Source: Schumannella soli (GTDB lineage Bacteria; Actinomycetota; Actinomycetes; Actinomycetales; Microbacteriaceae). From it: a stretch of DNA of 64,000 nucleotides. The position numbers and the translations under genes were made by a program. Within the stretch, counting starts at the first letter, position 1; each line of letters opens with the position of its first letter. This document shows positions 18,804 to 26,467 of the stretch, piece by piece. The stretch covers positions 350,732 through 414,731 of the forward strand of contig NZ_VHQG01000002.1 of NCBI RefSeq assembly GCF_006517435.1, given 5' to 3'. The notes beneath the pieces are model-generated. The model saw nothing but the letters and a program-made list of their open reading frames with translations, had not been told where the DNA came from and did not search any database.

Positions 18804-20312
18804 ATGGATGCCGTCGGCGAACTCGGACTGTCGGTCGCCGCGCCCGACATCATCGGACCGACCGGGCTCGCCTCGGCCTACCCGGTGTCGGAGCTCGCCG
18901 TGCGCTCCGTCGGCGCGGCGGGAGCGGCCGTCGCGGAGCTGCTCGTCGCGCTGGGGCACCCTGCGCCGCACGTCACGGTGCGCCGCGAGCTCGCCGAGGC
19001 GTGGTTCCGCAGCCCGATCGTGCCGGTCGGCTGGACGCCGGCGCCGGCGTGGGATGCGCTCGCCGGCGACTATCGCGCCCGCGACGGCTGGCTGCGGCTG
19101 CACACGAACGCGCCGCACCATCGGGCGGCGGCGCTGCGGGCGCTCGGTCTGGCTCCGGTGCGAGATCGCGACGTCGTCGCCGGGTCCGCGACCGGCGCCA
19201 GCGCCGCGGTCGGATCTGACGCCGACGCCGATGCCGCACTGCGCGCCGAGGTCGAGCGGCGGGTCGCGGCGCGGGACGCCGGCGAGCTGGAGGCCGCCGT
19301 CGTCGCCGAGGGCGGGGCCGCAGCCCAGCTGCGCACCGCGGCGGAGTGGGCCGTGCATCCGCAGGGCGTCGCCGTCGCGGGGGAGCCGCTGGTCGCCCGC
19401 GTCGAGCTGCCGTCGCCGTCGCGCGCGACGCCCGCGACGCCGGTCCCGCCGACATCGCGCTGGGCGCCGAGCCGGTCTCATCCCCTCGCCGGTCTGCGCG
19501 TGCTCGACCTCACCCGGGTTCTCGCCGGACCGACCGCGACCCAGCTGCTCGCGGGGCTCGGCGCCGAGGTGCTGCGCATCGATCCGCCCGACTGGGATGA
19601 GCCGGGCGTGCTCCCGATCGTCATGTCGGGCAAGCGCAGCGCACGACTCGACGCCCGCACGCCGGAGGGCGCCGCGCGGCTGCGCGAGCTGCTCGCGGGC
19701 GCGGACGTGCTCGTGCACGGGCTGCGTCCCCGGGCGCTCGACGGGCTCGGCCTCGATCTGACGAGCCGACACCTCATCCGCCCCGGCCTCGTCGAGGTGC
19801 AGCTCGACGCCTACGGCTTCAACGGGCCGTGGGCCGGGCGCCGCGGCTTCGACAGCCTCGTGCAGCTCTCGACGGGCCTCGCCGAGACGGGGATGCGCGC
19901 CGCCGGCGCCACAGCGCCGGTCGCGCTGCCGGTGCAGGCGCTCGACGTCGCGACCGGCTACCTCGCCGCCGCGGCGGTGATGACCGGACTCGCCGAGCGC
20001 GTGCGCGGGCGTGCGTTCCGCGGACGCGATGAGACCGCTGCGCCGAGCGCGGGATCGCTGCGCCGCCTCTCGCTGGCACGCACCGCGCTCGAGCTCGAGC
20101 GGATGCGCGCCGCGGCGTCGGGTGCGTCGGCGCCGGCATCAAGCACGTCGTCCACCTCATCCGATCCCGCCGACCTCTCGAGCGTGCCCGTCTCGACCGG
20201 CTGGGGCCCGGCTCGCCGCCTCGCGCCGCCGATCGAGGTCGACGGCGTCACGCTCGACTGGCCCGTCGAACCGGGACCGCTCGGCCGGCATCCCGCGCGC
20301 TGGAGTTCGTGA
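18804..20312 (+). CDS. CaiB/BaiF (family III) CoA-transferase, with extra N-terminal half-domain
   Basis: A 502-residue protein. The C-terminal 270 residues (from about 228) form a typical family III CoA-transferase N-domain: LAGLRVLDLTRVLAGPTATQ, LGAEVLRIDPP, then GFNGPWAGRRGFDSLVQLSTG, whose Asp matches the catalytic aspartate that forms the CoA thioester-linked intermediate. The N-terminal 220 residues look like the other (linker/substrate) part of a CaiB protomer, including DGWLRLHTNAPHHRAAALR. The order is therefore unlike a simple 400-residue CaiB and suggests a fused or rearranged two-half protein. Such enzymes move CoA between carboxylic acids. No partner acyl-CoA genes adjoin it, so the substrate is unknown. 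Confidence 0.8.
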   Translation: MDAVGELGLSVAAPDIIGPTGLASAYPVSELAVRSVGAAGAAVAELLVALGHPAPHVTVRRELAEAWFRSPIVPVGWTPAPAWDALAGDYRARDGWLRLHTNAPHHRAAALRALGLAPVRDRDVVAGSATGASAAVGSDADADAALRAEVERRVAARDAGELEAAVVAEGGAAAQLRTAAEWAVHPQGVAVAGEPLVARVELPSPSRATPATPVPPTSRWAPSRSHPLAGLRVLDLTRVLAGPTATQLLAGLGAEVLRIDPPDWDEPGVLPIVMSGKRSARLDARTPEGAARLRELLAGADVLVHGLRPRALDGLGLDLTSRHLIRPGLVEVQLDAYGFNGPWAGRRGFDSLVQLSTGLAETGMRAAGATAPVALPVQALDVATGYLAAAAVMTGLAERVRGRAFRGRDETAAPSAGSLRRLSLARTALELERMRAAASGASAPASSTSSTSSDPADLSSVPVSTGWGPARRLAPPIEVDGVTLDWPVEPGPLGRHPARWSS

Positions 20313-20341
20313 CACCGCCCGTCGTCGCGTGACGCCGCATG

Positions 20342-20396
20342 ACATCCGACGACCGGATGTGACGCCCTGAGACCGTCGTGTGACGCCTCACGACGG
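20342..20396. promoter_or_regulatory. Two adjacent small hairpins in upstream region
   Basis: ACATCCG-ACGAC-CGGATGT (20342-20360) and CCGTCGTG-TGACGCCT-CACGACGG (20373-20396) are perfect inverted repeats in the 186-base gap between the CoA-transferase and the first gene of the transport operon. TGACGCC recurs three times around them. They could terminate the upstream gene or serve as regulator sites for the operon. Confidence 0.4.
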
Positions 20397-20498
20397 CCCG
20401 CGACGCGCTCGCTGGACGGTGCTCGACCCGGCTCCTAGTTTCGGCTCACGGCGCCCGCCCCGGGCGTCGCACCGACACCCGAGCCGCTGGGAGACACG

Positions 20499-21044
20499 AT
20501 GTCGATCACCGCATCCGAGACGTCGGCCGTGCTCGTGCACACGACGCCCGACGACCCGCGCTCGCGTCCCGTGCTCGCCGACCTCGAGCGCGAGTACGAC
20601 ACGCGCTACCGCGGCTACTTCCCCGACGATCAGCCCGCCTCGACCGAGATCAACCGCTATCCGGCGAGCGAGTTCAGCGCCCCCGACGGCACCTTCCTGC
20701 TGCTGCTCGACGGCGACTCCGAAGCCGGTGGCACCGAAGCCGGTGGCACCGCCGTCTCGGCCGGCGCCTTCAAGCGGATCGACGCCGACACGGTCGAGCT
20801 CAAGCGCATCTGGACCCGCGCCGACCAGCGCGGCCGCGGCCTCGCCCGCGTCGTCGTGCGCGAGCTCGAAGCCGAGGCCGAGCGCCGCGGTCACCGCCGC
20901 GTCGTGCTCAGCACCGGCCCGCGCCAGCCCGAGGCCGTGCGCCTCTACCTCGGCCTCGGCTACACCCCGCTGTTCGACGTGGATGCGGACCCCGAGACCA
21001 TCGGCATCCACTACTTCGAGAAGAACCTGGAGACCCGCGCATGA
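20499..21044 (+). CDS. GNAT-family N-acetyltransferase
   Basis: A 181-residue acetyltransferase and first gene of a rightward operon. The acetyl-CoA site is IWTRADQRGRGLARVVVREL (about 108-127), with the RxxGxG/A motif as QRGRGLA, followed by the core strand RRVVLSTG and the C-terminal RLYLGLGYTPLF segment. A tandem 15-bp repeat in the gene (20721-20750) produces EAGGTEAGGT in a surface region. Its stop overlaps the permease start by four bases, so it is translated with the transporter. In the Bacillus ytm operon a comparable acetyltransferase modifies S-alkylated cysteine; the same role here is inferred from context only. Confidence 0.85.
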   Translation: MSITASETSAVLVHTTPDDPRSRPVLADLEREYDTRYRGYFPDDQPASTEINRYPASEFSAPDGTFLLLLDGDSEAGGTEAGGTAVSAGAFKRIDADTVELKRIWTRADQRGRGLARVVVRELEAEAERRGHRRVVLSTGPRQPEAVRLYLGLGYTPLFDVDADPETIGIHYFEKNLETRA

Positions 21045-22129
21045 GCGTCGCCGACGACACCACGACCCGTCCGGCCGACGGCGGCGCGAACGCCGAACAG
21101 GGCGCGACCGCATCCACTGCGCCCGCGGCGAACCGCAACCGCGACCGGGTCGACCTCAGCGCCGTCAAGGTCGTGCCGACCCGGCACTGGTTCCGCTGGG
21201 TCTTCGGTGCCGTCGTCGTGTTCGTCGTCGCGCAGCTGATCTGGACGCTGTTCACGAACGACAAATACGACTGGGGCACCTTCGGCCAGTACTTCTTCTC
21301 GGAGACGGTCGTGAACGGTCTCGTGCTGACCCTGCAGCTCACCGTCGGGGCGACCGTGATCGGCTTCGGCCTCGGCATCCTGCTCGCCGCCGGGCGCCTG
21401 TCGAAGTCGTGGATCCTCAGTTCGGCATCGTGGGCGTACATCTGGTTCTTCCGCTCGGTTCCCCTCGTCGTGCAGCTGGTCGTCTGGTACAACCTCGGCT
21501 ACCTGTTCCCGCAGATCGGGCTCGGAACCCCGTTCACCTACGACTTCTGGATCGTCCAGGTCGACACGGTCACCCTGATCAGCCAGATGGCCGCCGCCTT
21601 CCTCGGCCTCGGTCTGCACCAGGCCGCGTACTCGGCCGAGATCATCCGCGGTGGGCTGCTGTCGGTCGACTCCGGCCAGCTCGAGGCCGCCGGCGCGCTC
21701 GGGCTGCCGCGGCGAGTGCGCTTCTTCCGCATCGTGCTGCCGCAGGCCGCCCGCTCGATCATCCCCAACGCGGCGAACGAGGTCATCAGCCTCGTCAAGG
21801 GCGCCTCCGTCGTGTTCGTGATCGCGCTGCCGGAGCTGTTCTACGCCGTGCAGGTCATCTACAACCGCAACAGCCGCGTCATCCCGCTGCTCATCGTCGC
21901 GGTCGTCTGGTACACGATCGTCGTCACCCTGCTGAGCATCGGCCAGTACTACCTCGAGCGGCACTACGCCAAGGGCAGCGTGCGCGTGCTGCCGCCGACG
22001 CCGCTGCAGCGCGCCCGGCACTGGACCCGCGTGCAGTGGGCGCGTCTCGGCGACGGCGATCCGGCGGCCGTCCCCGCGACCACGTCGACCCCTGACCCCA
22101 CCCGATCGACCGACAGGAGAGCACGATGA
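21041..22129 (+). CDS. Polar amino acid ABC transporter permease
   Basis: A 362-residue inner membrane component of the His/Glu/Gln/Arg/opine (HisM-type) family. An N-terminal polar tail of about 40 residues precedes the first membrane segment. The ABC permease core spans about 85-310. The cytosolic coupling loop is EAAGALGLPRRVRFFRIVLP, the EAA motif that docks the ATPase. This single permease probably homodimerises, since no second permease gene is present. The C-terminal 45 residues are basic and Pro/Thr-rich. It overlaps the acetyltransferase gene and the ATPase gene by four bases on each side, giving strong translational coupling. Confidence 0.93.
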   Translation: MSVADDTTTRPADGGANAEQGATASTAPAANRNRDRVDLSAVKVVPTRHWFRWVFGAVVVFVVAQLIWTLFTNDKYDWGTFGQYFFSETVVNGLVLTLQLTVGATVIGFGLGILLAAGRLSKSWILSSASWAYIWFFRSVPLVVQLVVWYNLGYLFPQIGLGTPFTYDFWIVQVDTVTLISQMAAAFLGLGLHQAAYSAEIIRGGLLSVDSGQLEAAGALGLPRRVRFFRIVLPQAARSIIPNAANEVISLVKGASVVFVIALPELFYAVQVIYNRNSRVIPLLIVAVVWYTIVVTLLSIGQYYLERHYAKGSVRVLPPTPLQRARHWTRVQWARLGDGDPAAVPATTSTPDPTRSTDRRAR

Positions 22130-22950
22130 GCATCACCCTGGAGCGCCCGGAGACCACCGAGAAGGATGCGACGCCGATCGCGGTCCGGCCCGGCCGCGTC
22201 GAGATCCACGACGTGTGGAAGAGCTACGCCGGCGTGCCCGTGCTGCGCGGCGTCAGCCTCGACATCGAGCCGGGCGAGGTCGTCGCGATCCTCGGGCCGT
22301 CCGGCTCGGGCAAGTCGACCCTGCTGCGCACGATCAACCACCTCGAGACGATCGACCGGGGCTCGGTCACGGTCGACGGCGAGTTCATCGGCTACGCCCG
22401 CCGCGGCGACCGCCTGCATGAGCTGCGCGAAAGCGAGGTGCTCAAGCGTCGCACCAGCGTCGGGGTGGTCTTCCAGAACTTCAACCTGTTCCCGCACCTG
22501 ACCGCGCTCGAGAACATCACCGCGGCGCCGCTCGCCCTGCGTCGCGCCACGAAGGCGGAGGCTCGCGAGCAGGCCCAGGCGCTGCTCGAGCGCGTCGGCC
22601 TCGGCGACAAGGGCGCCCGCTACCCGCGTCAGCTGTCGGGCGGCCAGCAGCAGCGCGTCGCCATCGCCCGCGCTCTCGCGCTCGACCCGCAGGTGCTGCT
22701 CTTCGACGAGCCCACCAGCGCGCTCGACCCCGAGCTCGTCGGCGAGGTGCTCAGCGTCATCCGCGACCTCGCCGACTCCGGCCGCACCCTCGTGATCGTC
22801 ACCCACGAGATCGGCTTCGCCCGCGAGGTCGCCGACCGGGTCGTCTTCCTCGACGAGGGCGAGCTGCTCGAGCAGGGCCCGCCGAGCGAGGTGCTCGTGA
22901 ACCCGCGTCACCCGCGCACCCAGGAGTTCCTGGCGAAGGTGCTCGCCTGA
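22126..22950 (+). CDS. Polar amino acid ABC transporter ATP-binding protein
   Basis: A 274-residue ATPase of the GlnQ/HisP group. Walker A is GPSGSGKST (about 57-65), the Q-loop is in VFQNFNLFPH, the signature LSGGQQQR, Walker B VLLFDEPTSALD, and the switch His in VTHEIGFA. An unusual internal stretch before the Q-loop (RRGDRLHELRE) is typical of the polar amino acid group. It energises the permease encoded just upstream (4-base overlap). The binding-protein gene follows after a 147-base gap with five short direct repeats. Confidence 0.95.
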   Translation: MSITLERPETTEKDATPIAVRPGRVEIHDVWKSYAGVPVLRGVSLDIEPGEVVAILGPSGSGKSTLLRTINHLETIDRGSVTVDGEFIGYARRGDRLHELRESEVLKRRTSVGVVFQNFNLFPHLTALENITAAPLALRRATKAEAREQAQALLERVGLGDKGARYPRQLSGGQQQRVAIARALALDPQVLLFDEPTSALDPELVGEVLSVIRDLADSGRTLVIVTHEIGFAREVADRVVFLDEGELLEQGPPSEVLVNPRHPRTQEFLAKVLA

Positions 22951-22980
22951 GCGACATCCCGCCGGGGCGGTCGGTCGATC

Positions 22981-23053
22981 CGACACAGCAGCACCCGACA
23001 CAGCACTAGCCCGACACAGCACCGACCCGACACAGCACCAACCCGACACAGCA
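22981..23053 (+). repeat. Five direct repeats of CGACACAGCA upstream of the binding-protein gene
   Basis: CGACACAGCA occurs at 22981, 22996, 23012, 23028 and 23044, a 15-16 base period, with CC before four of the copies and variable A/C/T spacers. The array fills the gap between the ATPase stop and the binding-protein start, ending 44 bases before the ATG. Period and unit length do not fit CRISPR. It could be a slippage-prone array, an RNA-binding site or a set of same-face protein sites. Confidence 0.8.
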
Positions 23054-23097
23054 GTCGCCCGTCAGGGCGCAGACCGAGACCGAAAGAGGCACAGAAC

Positions 23098-24084
23098 ATG
23101 GCAGTGAGCAAGAAGCAGGTGGGGGTGATCGTCGCGGGCGTGGCGATCGTCGCGATCGTCGGCGGCGTGATCGCCGGCGTCGTCGCGAACCAGCCGACGG
23201 GCGCGGATGCCGCCGCGGGCGACAAGACCCAGAACGCCTCGGCGGAGAAGATCCTGCCGGTCGTGACCCACGACGAGGTGCCCGAGGCGATCGCCGCCCT
23301 GAAGGCGAGCGGATTCACACCCGTCGAGCCGGGCAAGCTGACGGTCGCGACGAGCGTGTACCTGCCGCCGCTCGGCTATCAGCCGGAGGGCTCGAAGGAG
23401 CCCGCGGGCACCGAGCCGAACTTCGGCAAGCTCATCGCCGATGGCCTCGGCCTCGAGTACAACCCGAAGGTCGTCGCCTGGGCCGACTGGCCCCTCGGCA
23501 TCCAGTCGGGCAAGTACGACCTCATCACCTCGAACGTCACCGTCACCGAGGAGCGCAAGGAGCTCTACGACTTCGCCAGCTACCGCAACGACCTGCTCGG
23601 CTTCTACGTGAAGAAGGACAGCAAGATCAGCTCGATCACGGAGCCCAAGGACATCTCGGGTCTCAAGATCATCGTCGGGTCGGGCACCAACCAGGAGTCG
23701 GTCCTGCTCGAGTGGAACAAGGAGCTCGAGGCCGCGGGCGAGAAGCCGGCCGAGCTCGTCTACTACGACGACAACGCCGCGGGCGTGCTCGCGATCCAGT
23801 CGGGTCGGGCGGATGCGACCCTCGGGCCGAACGCCACCGCCGCCTGGTCGGCGAAGGAGACCGGCGACACCAAGCTGGTCGGCACCCTCTCGGGCGGATG
23901 GCCGCTGACGGCGCAGATCGCCGCCGGCACCAAGAAGGGCAACGGCCTCATCGAGCCCGTCAACATCGTGCTCAACAAGCTCATCGAGGACGGCACCTAC
24001 GACAAGCTCCTGAAGGAATGGGGCCTCGAGAGCGAGGGCATCCAGAAGTCGGAGATCAACCCTCCCGGCCTGCCCAAGTCCTGA
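23098..24084 (+). CDS. Polar amino acid ABC transporter substrate-binding protein (family 3)
   Basis: A 328-residue extracytosolic binding protein. A membrane-spanning or signal segment (VGVIVAGVAIVAIVGGVIAGVV, residues 8-29, given here in parts) follows a short basic N-terminus. The SBP family 3 fold covers about 80-310, with lobe landmarks DLITSNVTVTEERKELYDF and GLKIIVGSGTNQ. It has no cysteine, so there is no lipobox, unlike most Gram-positive binding proteins; it must be released by signal peptidase I (a site after ADA near 40 is possible) or stay anchored by its N-terminus. It would deliver an amino acid or derivative to the permease encoded upstream. Confidence 0.92.
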   Translation: MAVSKKQVGVIVAGVAIVAIVGGVIAGVVANQPTGADAAAGDKTQNASAEKILPVVTHDEVPEAIAALKASGFTPVEPGKLTVATSVYLPPLGYQPEGSKEPAGTEPNFGKLIADGLGLEYNPKVVAWADWPLGIQSGKYDLITSNVTVTEERKELYDFASYRNDLLGFYVKKDSKISSITEPKDISGLKIIVGSGTNQESVLLEWNKELEAAGEKPAELVYYDDNAAGVLAIQSGRADATLGPNATAAWSAKETGDTKLVGTLSGGWPLTAQIAAGTKKGNGLIEPVNIVLNKLIEDGTYDKLLKEWGLESEGIQKSEINPPGLPKS

Positions 24085-24089
24085 CCCGC

Positions 24090-24130
24090 GGCGACCCCGG
24101 CGAGATCCACTCCCTCTCGCCGGGGTCGCC
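24090..24130 (+). terminator. Strong hairpin after the binding-protein gene
   Basis: A perfect 15-bp stem (24090-24104 with 24116-24130) and an 11-base loop begin five bases after the stop codon. A second 8-bp hairpin follows at 24139-24158. The stem is long and GC-rich with no T-run. It probably terminates or attenuates transcription, lowering the monooxygenase genes relative to the binding protein. Confidence 0.7.
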
Positions 24131-24198
24131 TCGGCGTTCCCGGCGCCGCTGCGCCGGGGCATCCCCGCTCGACCAGTACGTCCCGTGATCGGAGAACC

Positions 24199-25392
24199 AT
24201 GAGCCCGCGCGTCCCCCTCTCAGTCCTCGACCTCGCACCCTTCGGCTCGGGTCGCACCGCCCGCGACGGGCTGCTCGAGACGATCGACCTCGCGCGGCAC
24301 GCCGAGAGCTGGGGCTTCGCGCGTCACTGGCTCGCCGAGCACCACGGCAACCCGGGCATCTCGGGGTCCGCACCGCACGTGCTGCTCGCCGCGATCGCCG
24401 CGCAGACCGAGTCGATCCGCCTCGGCACGGCCGCGACGATCATCGGCAACTCGACGCCGCTGCAGGTCGCCGAGTCGATCGGCACCGTCGCCGCACTGCA
24501 CCCCGGTCGCGTCGACCTCGGCATCGGCCGCTCCGGTACGCCGCGCCGGAAGCCGGGCGACACCGGCCCCGAGATCGTCGGCCCCGACCCGGGCGCCGCC
24601 GCCGGGCCGCGCGAGAACCGCGTCGTCGACGGCCTCGTCATCCCGCCGCCGCATCGCTTCGTCGCGGGGGAGCGCTTCCGGCTGCAGGCGGGGCTGCTCG
24701 GCCGCACTCCGGGGGATGCCGACTCCTTCGAGCAGGACGTCGCCGACATCCGCGCCTTCCTCGCCGGCGCCTACGTCTCGCCCGAGGGACTGCCCTTCGA
24801 AGCCGCCCCCGCCGCCGGCTCGGACGTCGAGGTCTGGATCCACGGCTCGAGCGCCGGGCCGAGCGCCCGCCTCGCCGGACAGCTGGGCCTGCCCTTCGGC
24901 AGCAACTACCACGTGCTCCCGTCGTTCGTGCTCGACGCCGTCGCCGAGTACCGCACCGCCTTCGTGCCGAACGCCGAGCGCGACCGCCCGCACGTGATCG
25001 TCTCGGCCGACGTCGTCGTCGCCGACAGCGACGCGCAAGCGCGCGAGCTCGCGGCGGGATACGGTGCCTGGGTGCTGAGCATCCGGGAATCGCGTGGAGC
25101 GATTCCGTTCCCGACCCCCTCCGACGCCGCCGCGAACCCGCTGACCCCCGCACAGCTGGCCGTCGTGCAAGACCGTCTCGACACCCAGTTCGTCGGCTCG
25201 CCGGCGACGGTCGTCGAGCGCCTCGAGACCCTGCGCCGCGCGACCGGCGCCGACGAGCTGCTGATCACGACCGCCGTGCACGACCACGCCGACCGGCTGC
25301 GCTCCTACGAGCTGCTCGCCGACGCGTGGGCCGGCGTCGGTGCCGGTCGGTCGTCCGCCACGGCGGATCATGGCGCCGGGGTCGCCGCGTGA
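24199..25392 (+). CDS. LLM-class flavin-dependent oxidoreductase, CmoO/MsnO8-like
   Basis: A 397-residue luciferase-like monooxygenase. The N-terminal SVLDLAPFGSGRTARDGL, then HWLAEHHGNPGISGSAP and the flavin-phosphate region AALHPGRVDLGIGRSG, are characteristic of the group that includes MsnO8 and the B. subtilis CmoO. These enzymes use FMNH2 and O2 supplied by a reductase. A 50-residue insertion follows (KPGDTGPEIVGP), before the C-terminal barrel strands near GSPATVVERL. It sits in the same direction as, and 114 bases after, the amino acid transporter, with hairpins between. Context suggests oxidation of an imported sulfur-containing amino acid derivative; not proven. The next gene overlaps by four bases. 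Confidence 0.88.
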   Translation: MSPRVPLSVLDLAPFGSGRTARDGLLETIDLARHAESWGFARHWLAEHHGNPGISGSAPHVLLAAIAAQTESIRLGTAATIIGNSTPLQVAESIGTVAALHPGRVDLGIGRSGTPRRKPGDTGPEIVGPDPGAAAGPRENRVVDGLVIPPPHRFVAGERFRLQAGLLGRTPGDADSFEQDVADIRAFLAGAYVSPEGLPFEAAPAAGSDVEVWIHGSSAGPSARLAGQLGLPFGSNYHVLPSFVLDAVAEYRTAFVPNAERDRPHVIVSADVVVADSDAQARELAAGYGAWVLSIRESRGAIPFPTPSDAAANPLTPAQLAVVQDRLDTQFVGSPATVVERLETLRRATGADELLITTAVHDHADRLRSYELLADAWAGVGAGRSSATADHGAGVAA

Positions 25393-26432
25393 GCGTCGAG
25401 ATCCGCGCAGCACGTCCCGAGGAGTTCGACGAGATCGGCGAGCTGACGGTCCGCGGCTTCCTCGCCGGTCCCTATGGCCACCTGCCGCGCAGCGCGTCGC
25501 GGCTCGCCCTCGAGCGGGATGCGGCGGGTCGCGCCCGCGACGGCGCCCTGCTCGTCGCGGTCGACGGCGACGGCCGCCTCGTCGGCACCGCGAGCGTGCT
25601 GCGCGCCGGCACGCCCTACGCCCGCCTCGCCGCGGAGGGATCCGACGAAGCCGAGCTGCGTCTCATCGTCGTCGCACCGGAGACGCGGGCGACCGGCGTC
25701 TCGGATGCGCTCGTCGCCGCGTCCCTCGAGACGGCTCGCGGGTGGGGCGTCGGCGCCCTCGTGCTCGACACCGGCGCTCGCAACGAGCGCGCCCAGCGGC
25801 TGTACCGCCGCGCCGGGTTCCAGCGCGCGACCGAGCGGGAGCACGACGAGCCCGGCATCGGCGGCATCCACGTCTACCGTTTCGGTTTCGGGGCCGACGA
25901 GGGCGCGCTGCTCATCCGCCTCGTTCATCACGACGAGCTCGAGGCGGTCGGCCGGCTCACGGCCGCCGCGTACACGAGCGATTACCCCGACCTGCCCGCC
26001 GACTACCTCGCCTCGCTCATCGACGTCGCCGGACGCGCCGCGCGCGATGAGGTCTGGGTCGCCGAGCGACGCAGCGACCGCGCGCTCGTCGGCACCGTCT
26101 GGACGCCGCGCGAGGGCCAGACGATCTCGGCCGTCGCGCGGCCGGGCGAGCTCGATTTCCGGCTGCTCGCGACGGCTCCCGACGCCCGCGGGCTCGGCGT
26201 CGGCGCGGCGCTCACGCGGCACGTGCTGCAGCTCGGGCGCGAGCGCGGCGTCAGCCAGGTCGTCATGAACAGCGGGCCCGAGATGCTCGGCGCCCATGCG
26301 CTCTACGCCAAGCTCGGCTTCGCGCGGCTGAGTGAGCGCGAGGGGCCGATCGAGGTCGCACCCGGTCGGTTCATCGAGATCTACGCCTTCGGGTACCCGC
26401 TCGGCGCGGCCTCGTCGATCTCGGCCGCCTGA
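25389..26432 (+). CDS. Tandem GNAT acetyltransferase
   Basis: A 347-residue protein with two acetyltransferase folds. Domain 1 (about 1-170) has the acetyl-CoA loop as VVAPETRATGVSDALVAASL and the RLYRRAGF end. Domain 2 (about 178-335) has APDARGLGVGAALTRHVL and ALYAKLGFARL. Domain 1 lacks the canonical Gly-x-Gly/Ala spacing (ATGVSD), so it may be degenerate and domain 2 the active half. GTG 25389 is chosen because it overlaps the preceding stop by four bases and matches the start of domain 1; the open frame before it runs inside the monooxygenase gene. It ends the rightward operon, converging on the MFS gene after 35 bases. Confidence 0.87.
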   Translation: MSVEIRAARPEEFDEIGELTVRGFLAGPYGHLPRSASRLALERDAAGRARDGALLVAVDGDGRLVGTASVLRAGTPYARLAAEGSDEAELRLIVVAPETRATGVSDALVAASLETARGWGVGALVLDTGARNERAQRLYRRAGFQRATEREHDEPGIGGIHVYRFGFGADEGALLIRLVHHDELEAVGRLTAAAYTSDYPDLPADYLASLIDVAGRAARDEVWVAERRSDRALVGTVWTPREGQTISAVARPGELDFRLLATAPDARGLGVGAALTRHVLQLGRERGVSQVVMNSGPEMLGAHALYAKLGFARLSEREGPIEVAPGRFIEIYAFGYPLGAASSISAA

Positions 26433-26467
26433 CGCGCTTCCGCAGCGGCTGCGTGTGCCGCCGCTGC

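Noticed and set aside
22981-23053. CRISPR array
   Set aside because: Units are only 10 bases with 5-6 base spacers, far below CRISPR repeat and spacer lengths, and no cas genes are present.
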